From positions 32,721,509 through 32,785,508 of the forward strand of contig CM060886.1 of assembly GCA_030762935.1 (NCBI GenBank): a DNA stretch of 64,000 nt, in the 5' to 3' direction. This DNA is from Hymenopus coronatus (lineage: Eukaryota > Arthropoda > Insecta > Mantodea > Hymenopodidae). Shown here one piece after another: positions 33,910-44,925 of this stretch (position 1 is its first letter; the number at the start of each line of letters is the position of its first letter). The notes beneath the pieces are model-generated. The model searched no databases. It saw nothing but the letters and a program-made list of their open reading frames with translations, and had not been told where the DNA came from. Made by a program: the position numbers and the translations under genes.

Positions 33910-34303
33910 GCATTTCCTTTGTTTGTATGGACAGGAGTTGACAAATTCCTATATAAGCTGAATCTAATAACAAAGAATATCTCAAAAACGATCTATCCAC
34001 GAAAAAGATGTATATAATATAAATTGTGTGGTTTAATGAACTCCACATTTTCTTTTAAGTAAGTTCTTGTCTATCTCTTACGGTTCACCAGCTATACAAA
34101 ATTCCGTAAATTTCATCCAGAATAAAATAGTCTTCAGAGGTTATTCCTAGAACATTAAAGATATACATTTTAATTATCAGGTAAATATCTTTAATATGCG
34201 TTATTTTAATCAAAATAATTTCAGGCATTTATCCTTTAAAGATACTGAACTTAAATACCAACTTCGGTATTTAACGGACTTTTCGTTTTTGAGCTATGCT
34301 GTC

Positions 34304-34358
<55 letters not shown>

Positions 34359-34491
34359 CTTCTTCCAAAAGTGTCTTTTTTGGATTCAGGGAGACCCAAG
34401 ACATATATATATCCGGTGAAATCCTGGTATCGAATTTTGGCTGCGATACAATGCCTTCCTTACACGTACTATCTACATAGTGTGTAGAGAA
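33910..34491 (-). repeat. PE repeat, copy 17
   Basis: The T end is truncated (starts at TTGCATTTCCTTTG). The P end is the palindrome at 34454-34491, which is also the P end of copy 18 on the other strand. Confidence 0.8.
34307..34353. repeat. (CA)n microsatellite inside PE copy 17
   Basis: About 23 CA units at the position where other PE copies carry the GTGTCC-type tract. Confidence 0.95.
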
Positions 34492-35321
34492 GGTATTGTA
34501 ATGCACCCAAAAATTCGATATCGAGATTTCACCGGAAATACATATTTTAGGCCTCCCTGAATACAAAAAAGGCACTTTTGGAAAAAGGCCCGTGTATGTG
34601 TCTATTTCTCTGTCTGTGTGTGTATGTGGATAGCATAGCTCAAAAACGAAAATACCGTGGAACACCAAACTTAGTATTTAAGTTTGGTATCTTCCAAGGA
34701 TGCGACAGAAAGATTTTCAAGAAAATCCCGCCACTCCCAAATACCCTTTACATGGAACATTTTTCTAAAGTTTTAATTTTCTAAAAACTGACTAACCATT
34801 TTGATGTAAGTATCGTATATTAAAGATATTTACCTGATAAATGAAATGTATATCGTGAATTTTTTGGGAATAGTCTCTACAGACCACTTTATTCTGGATG
34901 AATTTTACGGTATTTTTCGTTACTGCTAAACCGTAAGAGATGGACAAAAACTTGCCACACAAAATGTGTAGAGCACGTCAAAACAAACAATTCATGTTAT
35001 ATATATTTTTTTTGTGGAGTTGGTCGTTTTTGAGATAGTCCTTGTTCATAATTTCAGCTTTGAAAAATGTATCCTTTTCTCATACAGGATTTTTTAACTC
35101 CTATCCATACAGCAATGGAACTTGTCTCATAGTAACCAGCTTTTGACTATCACTTTAACCTTAGGCACTTCTTTATTTCACTTCTACTTACAGGGAAGCA
35201 AGTAATAAGACTATTTCTGCTAATTATTCTCGATTAGCATGAAATAAATAAAAGATAAGCTTATTAGCAATAATAATTTACAGAGATATAAAAAAAGTCG
35301 TGTGAATGGAACAGTTCATAT
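34454..35321 (+). repeat. PE repeat, copy 18, near full length
   Basis: Shares its terminal palindrome (TTCCTTACACGTACTATC / TGTGTAGAGAAGG) with copy 17, so two units stand head to head around one palindrome. The T end is decayed (GAACAGTTCATA). Confidence 0.85.
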
Positions 35322-35737
35322 TTTTATTTTAGTGTTAGGCATTTTAGCCTACGAGAATGTATATTCTTCTGTAAAGAACATCAGGTATCCTGCTTGAGTA
35401 CGCTCCAACAATCGAAAGGTTTTACTTCAGAATTCTTGACGAAGAAGTTATTGAAAATAATTAAATGTGAAATCTATGCAACCAAAACTAGAGTTTCGTT
35501 CATCACGTCACTCCATTCCCGCTACTCTTTTAGTGCTTAAACTCACTCTTGTGGAATAAAAAGGATTGGGCTAGCGTGATGATTGATCTCTACGGCTTAG
35601 TGAATTGTATTGCATATTTTAACGTGTTAAATGGATCATAGAAGATTTACAGAAAGTGGTTGTAATTGTAAAAACTATCGGATTTCGCAGATATTACCCA
35701 TTTTTCCACATCATACAATGCAGGTAATGCTGCACGT
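35322..35737. other. Unassigned spacer
   Basis: No gene or recognised repeat. Confidence 0.4.
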
Positions 35738-35741
35738 TTAA

Positions 35742-37326
35742 GGGGAGTCGAAATGCCCTATCTAAACCAATGTTAAAGTATGAACCATTATCTCGGCAAG
35801 TATTTGAAATAATGAGTTAATTTTTTCAAGGTATATGCAGCAATACGTTTCACACGACTTTCTCTATATCCCTGCAATAAATTATTCTTAAAAAGCTTAT
35901 ACTTCTATTTACTTTATGCTAATCAGAAAAAATGAGCAGAAATAGTTTTATTACTTGCTTCCTTGTAAGTAGAAGCGAAATAAGGGACTACCATAGGTTA
36001 AAATGATAGTTAAAAGCTGGTTGCTATGTCAATGAAGTTCCTTTGTTTATATGGATAAGAGTTGACAAGTTCCTCTATGAAAAAAGTACAAGTTTTTCAT
36101 AGCAGAAACCAAAAATAAGGAATGTCACAAAAACGACGAACTCCACGAAAAAAATTTATATAACATGAATTGTGTGTTTTAACGTGCTCTACATTGTTTG
36201 TGTAATACGTTTTTGCCCATCTGTTACGGTTTAGCAGTTATTCAAAATTCAGTAAAATTCATCCAGAATAAACTACTCTTCAGAGGCTATTCCCAGAAAA
36301 TTCAAGATATACATTTTATTTGTCAGGTAAATATCTTTAATATACGACATTTTAATCAAAATCGTTTAGTCATTTTTGAGAAAGTAAAAATTTTCGAAAA
36401 AACGTTCCATGTAAAGAGTAGTTTGGGGTGGGGGGATTTTTCTCAAAATCTTCGTGTCGCATCCCTGGAAGATACTAAACTTAAATACCAAGTTTGGTAT
36501 TTTACCAACGTTTCGTTTTTGAGTTATCGTGTTCAAAGACACACGGACACACCTATACACACACACGGACCTTTTCGTGAAAATGCTTTTTTTGGATATT
36601 GTGGACCCTAAAACTTATATTTCCGGTGAAATCTCGGTATCGAATTTTTTGGTGGAGTGCAATAGCTTCTCTATACACTATGTATATAGTGCGTATAGAG
36701 AAAGTAAAAATATAGTACTTCTTTTAATTAGAAGAAAAGTTTACTTTTTTAATAAAGTTCTCAACATTTTATTGAAAAATTACAATTTTTAAATTTTAAG
36801 AAAACAACTAATCTATATTCATAAAACGTTTTTGTTAAAATAAAGTATATTAGGTGCAAATTTTGGTAAAAATTTCAGCCTTTAGTGTCCATTAATTTCT
36901 GTAATAATCGGGTGTTTGTATAGTAATTTAATTCTTTAGAAACTGGTTTCAAACATAACATATAAAAAAATGTAACCTAACTTTCCAAACAAAACTTCAT
37001 AGTACTTTGAAGCACTCACATGAAGGAAATATGACTGGCATGCCAATGCTGCAAATAGTTAAAGTAAGAATTTCCAATCAAAATAAAAAAAATGTCTTCT
37101 GTAACATTAAAAATTTCAAAGTTATTGATGTTTTTCCAAGTGAGTGCACCAAAATGTTCTAAAAAAACTATTACGCAGGATTATTTTCAATAATATTTTT
37201 AAACTATTTACAATTATACTACTTGTATGAAAGTTATACCAGAATAAGCGGGAGATTCGAAATATACATATGCAATTAAAACATGAAAATGGAAAAAAAA
37301 TTATGAAAATCCCATTTTGACTCCCC
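35742..37326. mobile_element. TTAA-flanked DNA transposon remnant (piggyBac-like MITE) hosting PE copy 19
   Basis: The left end is TTAA (35738-35741) followed by GGGGAGTCGAAATG. The right end, reverse complemented, is TTAA (37327-37330) followed by GGGGAGTCAAAATG. This gives 14-base terminal inverted repeats with one mismatch next to a TTAA duplication on both sides. TTAA targets are typical of piggyBac-type transposases. The interior is AT-rich and non-coding apart from the PE unit. Without that unit the element would be about 725 bases. Superfamily assignment is inferred from the target alone. Confidence 0.6.
35847..36705 (-). repeat. PE repeat, copy 19, nested
   Basis: Near full length and lies inside the TTAA element. 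The outermost T-end bases are altered (CGTTTCACACGACTTTCTC). The P end is intact. It holds the longest frame seen in any PE unit (36198-36611, + strand of the window, 137 codons). Confidence 0.85.
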
Positions 37327-37330
37327 TTAA

Positions 37331-38089
37331 ATTAACCTGTGAGGCTACAGTAGGATTAAACCCTTACACAAACGTAAATAAGGCAATGATTGCTATAAAT
37401 TTCCTAAAGTTTAATATTAAAAACATTAATTTAATATTAAATTAATAATAAATCTGTTATACTCTTAGAGCTAACAAAGAGAATAAATGACCCCATAACA
37501 CCTCTTTTTGTCCTAAGAATAATTTAGCTGACAAACTTCAGCAAGACACCTGTTTTATTTATCTCTCTTTCTCCCATCGTTTTCTGCTGTCTTTCACAGG
37601 CCAAAATGCTCATAACCTTAATCGCTTTTGGATTCCCTCCTAAGACACACAATTTATATGGGACTGAAATTAGATATTTGCAGCTGCCATATCGTCTATT
37701 AACATGCACCAGGTGTGTAATATGCCATAGCTGGTATCAATTAGTGATATTATGTGATCTGTAGATATCTTTTTTTTTCTGCGCTTGTGTTACTGACTAA
37801 ATTATGTTGCAATGCAAGCTAAATTAATTTACAAATAACACTAATGTGAAACATTAATTATGTCAAAGAAATGTTGGGCTCTTAAGAAGTAAACTGAAGC
37901 ATAACATTTTTAAATAGAGAAAGAGTCAGAATTTAAATTTAATTTAAAGTGGATATTGAAACTACGATGGATCAATTTCACATTTTCAAGGAAGCATTCA
38001 TTTAAAATTTATTTAATGTGGTTTCTTATATTAAAATAGGTATTTATAGCTCCTAACCTATATTGATATCCTGACTGGATATGCACAAA
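37331..38089. other. Unassigned AT-rich spacer
   Basis: No gene or recognised repeat. The short minus frame at 37524-37709 has no motif. Confidence 0.4.
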
Positions 38090-38345
38090 AAGAACGAGTT
38101 ACTCGTGATTCACCTTGCAGTTAACAGTAATGTTGCTAGTAATTGAAAGCAAATTATGTTACCACTGAATCAACTAATGGAATATACTGCCCGGAAGAGC
38201 AAGTACTTTTGTTTTCATCTTCGCCCAGTAAATTATATATATTGACTATCACGCCCCTTCGCCTCCAGCCTTGCTTCGAAGTTCTGACTCAGGTAAGTCG
38301 AGTTGGAACATCCTGATTTAAAAATTAATGCAGAAAAATAGGTGC
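38090..38345 (+). repeat. Old dispersed repeat E, copy 1
   Basis: Aligns in order with 58855-59110: AAAAAGAACGAGTTACTCG, a GCCCAGT...ACTATCACGCC block, and GACTCAGGTAAGTCGAGTTGG. Similarity is patchy and an ancient transposon is likely. The family is not identified. Confidence 0.4.
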
Positions 38346-38665
38346 ATTGTTATGGAGGAATAATTGGAGAAACTCTTATTTTAAAATATTTGTGACGATT
38401 CTGATTTACCTATATAATAGTAATATAAATATGATTATTATTATTATTATAATAAAATATTATTAAAGAATATTTTATGGTTTGAGGGTGATGCACAAAC
38501 TCTGTAGCTTAAAGAGTTATGTGACTCCTAATTCAGAGGCCAGAATTTAGAAAATCAATTATATAAATATTTATTTATGGAGCCGCAACTTCCAAGTTTG
38601 GGTCCATTATTTTATATAACCATTCACCATGATGTGATCTACCACGATAAAGATTTTTAAAAAAC

Positions 38666-38817
38666 TCTGATGTGTTCCATTTACATGACTTTCTTTGCAT
38701 CTCTGTAACGAATTGTTTGTTAAAAAGCTTTTTCTTTTATTTACTACATGGTAATCGAGATAAACATTAGCAGCAATTGTTCATATTACTTGGTTCCTTG
38801 TAAGAAGAAGGGAAAAC
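38666..38817 (-). repeat. PE repeat, copy 20, T-end fragment
   Basis: Starts TCTGATGTGTTCCATTTAC and stops after about 150 bases, where a second PE copy starts again in the same orientation. Confidence 0.8.
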
Positions 38818-38929
38818 ATCTAACCTGCTCCATTCACAAGATATCCTCTAGCTGTTAGGTAAACAACCTGTTATTCAAAAGATTAATCTGTTATCTACAT
38901 AATTCTAATGAAGATAAACATAAGCAGAA
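38818..38929 (-). repeat. PE repeat, copy 21, T-end part
   Basis: A fresh, diverged T end (CTAACCTGCTCCATTCACAAG) begins here. The copy is interrupted at ATAAGCAGAA by a SINE. Confidence 0.7.
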
Positions 38930-39270
38930 AGCGAATGGAATATTTTTTTTACACAAGCCGTGTGAAGGACAGGAGTTAAATAGGTAGAGTAACACTGAAA
39001 AAGTCAATGCCATGGCCGGGATTTGAACCACGGATCTCCCAATCTCTAGCCGATTGCTCTGCCACTGAGCTACCATGGCAACATGCCGGCATAGCATTGA
39101 ATTTTTCAACTGACTCGCGTGTTTCCCTGTAAACCACAAGGTGACCTCAAATTATTTTGAGGTGACAATCCCAATGGAGACTTGCATTATAGTATAGCCA
39201 ACTATTATGGTGAATTTGTATGCAATAATTAATTGTTTTTTTTTTTACACAAGCCGTGTGAAGGACAGGT
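38930..39270 (-). mobile_element. tRNA-derived SINE insertion (family D, composite)
   Basis: Flanked by an exact 10-base duplication ATAAGCAGAA (38920-38929 and 39271-39280). On the minus strand a tRNA-like head (39079-39009) has a 7-of-7 acceptor stem GCCATGG/CCATGGC, D arm GCTC...GAGC, anticodon-type stem CAATC/GATTG and T loop TTCAAAT. T-stem mismatches and a missing U33 rule out a working tRNA. The tail CCTGTCCTTCACACGGCTTG ends in A8. A second identical tail with A13 lies at 39269-39233, upstream of the head, so the insert is a tail-plus-SINE composite. Confidence 0.75.
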
Positions 39271-40020
39271 ATAAGCAGAATTAGCAAGTAGAAGAAAAAT
39301 CAGAAAATGCACAGGCTAGAGCGATAGTCTCGTCCTATAAAACCGATGACTATGTGAAACAATTGAAATTTCAATGTCTTTGCTTGCCAGGAATAAACAA
39401 ACGAGAAACCTGAAAGAAAAAAGTCTTTCTGTTTGGGAAAAGATTAAGTGGCTAAAACTGAAACCGATGATCTGTAATCTCGAAAAGGATTAACTCTACA
39501 AAAAATGTAGGTATATGACATAAATTGTGTGTTTTAAAAAGATCTATACTTTTGTGAAGTAAGTTTTGTCTATCTCTAACGGTTTTCCAGTTATACAAAA
39601 GTCATCCAGAATGAATAGGTCTTCAGAGGCTGTTCCCGTAAACTCCAAAGTATACATTTCGTTTATCAAAAAATATCTTAAACGCAAGGTAAGGTATTTT
39701 AATGAAAATCGTTAAAGTCATTTTTGTGAAAATCCAAATTTTTAAAAAATTTTCCATATAAAGGGTAGTTGCGGTTGGGGGATTTTCTTTAAAATATTCG
39801 TGTCGCATCCTTGGAAGACATCAAACCTAAATACCAAGTTTGGTATTATCGATCTTTTACTTTTTCAGCAATGCTGTCCATAGCCATACACACATGGATC
39901 TTTTTTGGATTCGGGGTGATCCAAAACATGTATTTCCGGTGAAATCTTGGAATTAAATTTCTTGAGGCATTATAATACCTTCTATATACACTAAGTACAT
40001 AGTACTTGTACAGAAGGTAA
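39271..40020 (-). repeat. PE repeat, copy 21, P-end part
   Basis: Resumes at TTAGCAAGTAGAAG after the SINE and runs to a decayed palindrome (CTATATACACTAAGTACATAG). Confidence 0.75.
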
Positions 40021-40328
40021 AAAGAAAGAAAGCAAAAATATATTATTCAGGAAAAGTGAGCCAGCAAGTCAAAACAATTAGAAACTACACATTGCAGCAC
40101 AAGGAGTTGGAAAGTGACAGTTTGTGGGGAGGATCGATGAGAGAGACAGATACATAGAAATTCCCACATATTTTATAAGAAACGTGACAGCAGGAATACG
40201 AGCATTATATTATCATAAAAAGCTATCAAAATATATGTTACAACTGCTATCACGAAAGTGTACGAGAGAGCATTTACATATAAAATGGAAAACTTTCTGC
40301 AGGTGGATGACTCTGCCTCTTATTTTTT
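40021..40328. other. Spacer before the 115-base satellite
   Basis: An 84-codon + frame (40124-40378) runs into the first satellite unit. No motif was recognised and no splice context is evident. Confidence 0.35.
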
Positions 40329-41680
40329 ACCGGCGAATTGCTGAAGTTAAGACACGTTGGTTAAAGAAGGGTTGTTAAGGTATCGTGGAAGACAGTGCGT
40401 TTAGCATTCCATTAACTATTACATTCCATTAGGTTGATTTCTTACCAGCAAAGTACTGAAGTTACGACACGTTGGTTAAGTATCGTGGAACGCAATGTCT
40501 TTAGAAATCCATTAATTATTACATTACATTAAGTTTATTTCTTACCAGCGAGGTGCTGAAGCTACCACACGTTGGTTAAAGAAAAGAGGGTAAGGTATAG
40601 TGGAAGACAATACGTTTAGCATTCTATTTATTATTACATTACATTAGGTTGATTTGCTACCAACGAAGTGCTGAAGTTACCATACGTTGGTTAAAAAAGA
40701 GAGGGTAAGGTATCGTGGAAGACATTACGTTTAGCATTCCATTAATTATTACATTCCATTTGGTTGATTTCTTACCAGCGAGGTGCTGAAGTTACCATAC
40801 GTTGATTAAAGAAGAGTGTGTAAGGTATCGTGGAAGTCAGTGCCTTTAGAATTCCATTAATTATTAAATTCCATTAGGTTGATTTCTTACCAACGAGGTG
40901 CTGAAGTTACCACACGTTGGTTAAAGAAGAATGGGTAAGGTATCGTGGAAGACAATTCCTTTAGAACTCCATTAATTATTACATTCCATTAGGTTGATTT
41001 GTTACCAGCGAGGTGCTTAAGTTACGACACGCTGGTTAAAGAAGAAAGGGTAAGTTATCGTGGAAGACAATGCCTTTAGAATGCCATTAATTATTAAATT
41101 CCAAATTTCTTACCAGCGAGGTGCTGGAGTTACCACACGTTGGTTAAAGAAGGGTGGGTAAGGTATCGTGGAACTCAGTGCGTTTAGCTTTCCATTAATT
41201 ATTACATTCCATTAGGTTGATTTCTTACCAGCAAGGTGCTGAAGTTAGGACACGTTGGTTAAAGAAGAGAGGGCAAGGTGTCGTGGAAGACATTGCGTTC
41301 AGCTTCCCATTAGTTATTACATTCCATTAGGTTGATCTCTTACCAGCGAGGTGCTGAAGGTACCACGCGTTGGTTAAAGAAGAGAGGGTAAGGTATCGTG
41401 GAAGACAATGCGTTTAGCTTTCCATTAATTATTAAATTCCATTAGGTTGATTTGTTACCAGCAAGGTGCTGAAGTTACCACACGTTGATTAGAGAAGAAA
41501 GGGTAAGGTATCGTGGAAGCCAATGCGCTTAGCATTCCATTAATTATTACATTCCATTAGGTAAATATCTTACCAGCGAGGTATGAAGTTACCACACATT
41601 GGTTAAAGAAGAGAGGGTAAGGTATCGTGGAAGTCAATGCCTTTAGAATTACATTAATTATTACACCCCATTAGGTTGGT
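40329..41680 (+). repeat. 115-base satellite array, about 12 units
   Basis: Units start at 40329, 40444, 40544, 40659, 40774, 40889, 41004, 41112, 41227, 41342, 41457 and 41572. Nine of the eleven steps are exactly 115 bases; the other two are 100 and 108. Each unit reads ACCAGCGAGGTGCTGAAGTT, CACACGTTGGTTAAAGAAG, GGGTAAGGTATCGTGGAAGA, CGTTTAGCATTCCATTAATT, ATTACATTCCATTAGGTTGA. 115 is not a multiple of three and the frames have stops, so it is not a repeat-protein gene. Units differ by only a few bases. Confidence 0.95.
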
Positions 41681-41734
41681 GGATCAGTATGTTAGGGGTT
41701 ATTGTGTCGGTTTGTGAAATTGAAATTGAGTATG

Positions 41735-42008
41735 ATTTAAGGATGATCTTTAACTACTATGGTTCTCCGTGTCCCATTCTCTATTCGGCGTGAAAGACCG
41801 CTTAAGTTTTCGCAGATGTTTCTTTGTCGGCTTGAGATTCTTTTACATGCCGTAAGTCTACAACACGGGACCAATTGCTTTAGTTCCCTTCCGCTAAGTT
41901 TTGCTAAGGATTTTTTTGTTTTGCCCAATACATCGCCCTCAGCCGGGGATGAACCTGCGACTTTAGGAGCCAGAGGCTAGTATGTAACCCCTAAACCACG
42001 GAGGACGA
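41735..42008 (-). mobile_element. tRNA-derived SINE (family A), copy 5, diverged
   Basis: Keeps the body blocks (GAAAGACCGCTTAAG and CAACACGGGACCAATTGC on the plus strand), but the head differs: it lacks the GGGTTCAAACCC B box and reads GCAGGTTCATCCCCGG instead, still an acceptable B box. Confidence 0.75.
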
Positions 42009-42132
42009 CTCGGTTATTTATGGTGCATTGTGTATCGGGAAAAAGAGAAATGACTACGGAGTATATGTGCAAATATATAACTAAGGGACTTAACTTGTCT
42101 AGGCGCTTTCATAATTTTACATATAGAAAAAA

Positions 42133-42920
42133 TCTGATGTATTCCATTCACATGACTTTCTCTACATCTCTGCAACAAATTGTAGTTAAAAAGCTTATGC
42201 TTCTATCTACTTCATGCTAATCAAGAAAAAATTAGCAGAAATAGTCTTATTACTTGCTTCCTTGTAAGTCGAAGTGAAATAAGGGAGTACCATAGGTTAA
42301 ACTGATAGTCAAAAGCAGGTTGCTATGTAACTGAAGATTCTTTGTTTGTATGGACACGAGCTGTCAAATTCCTGTATGAAAAAAGTATATTTTTCAAAGC
42401 TGAAACGAAAAACCATGGATATCTTAAAAATGATCAATTCCACGAAAAACATGATTATGACATAAATTGAGTGTTTTATCATAAGCTACATTTTCTGTGT
42501 GGTAAGTTTTGTCCATCTCTTACGGTTTAGCAGTTATGCAAAATTCCGTAAAATTCATCCAGAATGAAGTGGTCTTCAGAGGCTATTCCCAGAAAATTCA
42601 AGATATACATTTTATTTGTCAGGTAAATATCTTTAATACACGATATTTTAATCAAAATCTTTAAAGCCATTTTTAAAAAAATCAAAATTTTCGAAATGTT
42701 TTGCATATAAAGGGTAGTGTGGGGTGGGGGATTTTCTTGAAAATCTTCGTGTCGCATCCTTGGAGGATACCAAACTTTAACGGTCTTCTCGTTTTTGAGC
42801 TATGCTGTCCACAGACACACACGGAGCTTTTTTTTAAAATGTTTTTTTTTGTAATCAGGGGATTTTAAAACATGTATTTCCGGTGAAATATCGGTGTCAA
42901 ATTTTTGAGTAGAGAAAGTA
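42133..42920 (-). repeat. PE repeat, copy 22, P palindrome deleted
   Basis: Complete T end and body. At the P end, TTTTTGAG joins directly to TAGAGAAAGTA, so the palindrome itself is missing while the terminal motif is kept. Confidence 0.85.
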
Positions 42921-43084
42921 AACATTCCAGCAATAACCGAAATAATTGTAATATTGCTCTCACCTGCCCACTTCTGAGAATTGGGTCAATACAGACAGGT
43001 TTAGTTTACAGAAAATTTCAAGTAGGAGACAACAATCGACGTAACTTCGAGCCTGAGATTCCACCCCCCCCCTTTTTCCCTAAC

Positions 43085-43270
43085 ATTTACTGTGTTTTCT
43101 GTTTGATTACCATTTTGCTGTCCAAATATACACACACACAAACACACAGAGACATATACTCATTTCACAAACATATAAACACTCATGTCCAAGGCAGGAC
43201 TCAAACTCACGATCCCCTGCGCCACGAAGCACCAAAGCGACGATTTTCAGATGGTAAATCGAGCACCTAG
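43085..43270 (-). mobile_element. Possible tRNA-derived SINE (another family)
   Basis: The minus strand has a B-box-like GTGAGTTTGAGTCCTGC (about 43193-43209), followed by GGACATGAGTGTTTATATG and a GT-rich tract. The A box is unclear (GTCGCTTTGGTGC). Only one copy was seen. Confidence 0.4.
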
Positions 43271-44575
43271 ATTAACCCAGAACAACGACCATAGCAAGTT
43301 AAATGCTGCTGCAATAGAAGAAGGTTCTTCGTGACACAAATGTAGAAACAGTTGAAAATAATTTACATACTAACATTAAATGCACTAGACAGGCATTTAA
43401 TCGAAATAAGTAATAAAGACACAGAACAATTTGAATGGACGATGAAAAGCAACTTTTACAATACATAATTACTGGGTACTTGAATACTAATAAGATAATA
43501 AGACTAAATAATAAAATAAATAAGAGTAAACCAATCATGGTTCATAAAATTAAGAATGAGTTTTGCAAATGATTGCAGTTCTTGTTTTGTTTTTAAATCA
43601 TAAAATTAAGCGTATTCAAGTAGAGATAAAGATGAGCTTTTCACAGTGTAAGGCAGAACAAGATAAGTAAGGTGGTTTTTATATTGACAAACGTAAAAGA
43701 TTGTTCTAAAGGACCACCTTCTATTAGAGGGGGAATATTATGAATGCATATTAATTCGCATAAAATGTAGTCATATTGAAACACAGCTGTTATAATGGTG
43801 CTGACAACCTGACCCTTCTGCCAGGGTGAGCTGCTTTGTTTTTCGAGCTTAATTGCAGCCAACGATTGCTAAAGTGTTTTATGTACCCCAAGTAAGGTCA
43901 AACTGACGAAAGGTAGCATTAGAGCATAAAAATAGGTATTTTCATGCTGCATTATCGTTTTCTTGATTATTAACGTGCGATAGGGACAGTAAATGTAAGC
44001 TTCGTTCCACATTTCCACTGTGCTTGTCACCCAGTTTTACGATTACGGAAATAATCGTAATATGAAAATTATTTTGTAATTGATATAACAATGGTAGTGG
44101 AATTGTTTCATAGTGGTGGAATGCGAACCACCCTCTCATTGCCCATCGGTTACTGGCTCAATGTTTTCTCTGAATTGTTGTTCAGGACAGCCACACTCAG
44201 ATCTGATACTCGCAGGATGGACTCAAAAGTTGGTCCTTACGGAAGTGATCTCCGTTTGTCCGTCCATCCGTCCGAGATCTGGTAAACTCGTGGTGAGCCT
44301 AGGTGTAGCTTCTGTGTACCTACCCTGGTGAGAGCTTAACCACTGGAATGTGGAGAATGGTTTAGGTTTGGAAAAATATAAGGTTTCAGGTGATGATGTT
44401 AAGGCGGTAACGCCAGATAGGCTCCTCCTTGAATTTTTTAGGAGCAGCATGCTTTTCCTCTTCTCCGTTAGTGTTTGATTTGATTAAAATTGTTTTTGTT
44501 GGAGAATTTTGATTGACCATTCCCAATGTTGGTAGGGGGGAGTACTTAGTTCAACTAATTTTCTGTTCGCTGGTC
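43271..44575. other. Unassigned spacer
   Basis: 43271-44090 is AT-rich. 44100-44460 is of balanced composition with overlapping 64-75-codon frames on both strands but no motif. 44460-44575 probably is the 3' untranslated end of the LINE remnant that follows. Confidence 0.4.
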
Positions 44576-44925
44576 TTAAGCCGTTGCTATCGGGACCCGA
44601 TACCGCCTGTATCGGCGTTCAGGAGGTAAGTACTCCCGCAGCGATCCGACAAGTGCTTTCTCATGTTCGCCCAATTTAGCGTAGAATTTCTGAGCCCGGC
44701 GCCTAATTACATCCTCCACCTATGGGAGGGCCGAAGTTTCATGTAGTAACCTAACTAGGAAACGTCGACATACAGAATAGATTAACCGCAGACCTCTATT
44801 CTGTATACGCTGTAACCAGAAAGGTCAAGAATCTGCTGCCATATCCCAAACTTTGCAGGTGTAGAGCATCAGAGGGAATATGAGCGCCTTGAAAATCGCA
44901 ACTTTAACGGAAGCGATCTAGAGGA
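44576..44925 (-). pseudogene. Jockey-type LINE ORF2 3' end
   Basis: The minus strand reads SVKVAIFKALIFPLMLYTC, KVWDMAADS, stop, LQRIQNRGLRLIYS, then, after TSALP and a second stop, VEDVIRRRAQKFYAKLGEHE and a TAA at 44576. The pattern (Y...VW..A.....LQ..QNR.LR.I followed by I.RRA..FY..L) is the thumb and C-terminal end of jockey-group reverse transcriptases. Two in-frame stops occur with no frameshift in this stretch. The catalytic domain upstream is missing. Confidence 0.7.

Noticed and set aside
34196..34668. Overlapping 94- and 124-codon frames on opposite strands
   Set aside because: They run through PE copies 17 and 18 and a CA microsatellite, and equivalent frames recur in other PE copies by descent.
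39009..39079. A tRNA gene on the minus strand
   Set aside because: The acceptor and anticodon-type stems pair, but the T stem has two mismatches, U33 is missing, and the sequence sits inside a SINE with an A tail and target duplication.
40124..40378. An 84-codon gene before the satellite
   Set aside because: The last part is satellite unit sequence, and the first part has no motif or exon borders.
40329..41680. CRISPR-like direct repeats
   Set aside because: Units are contiguous 115-base copies without unique spacers, in animal DNA; this is a satellite.
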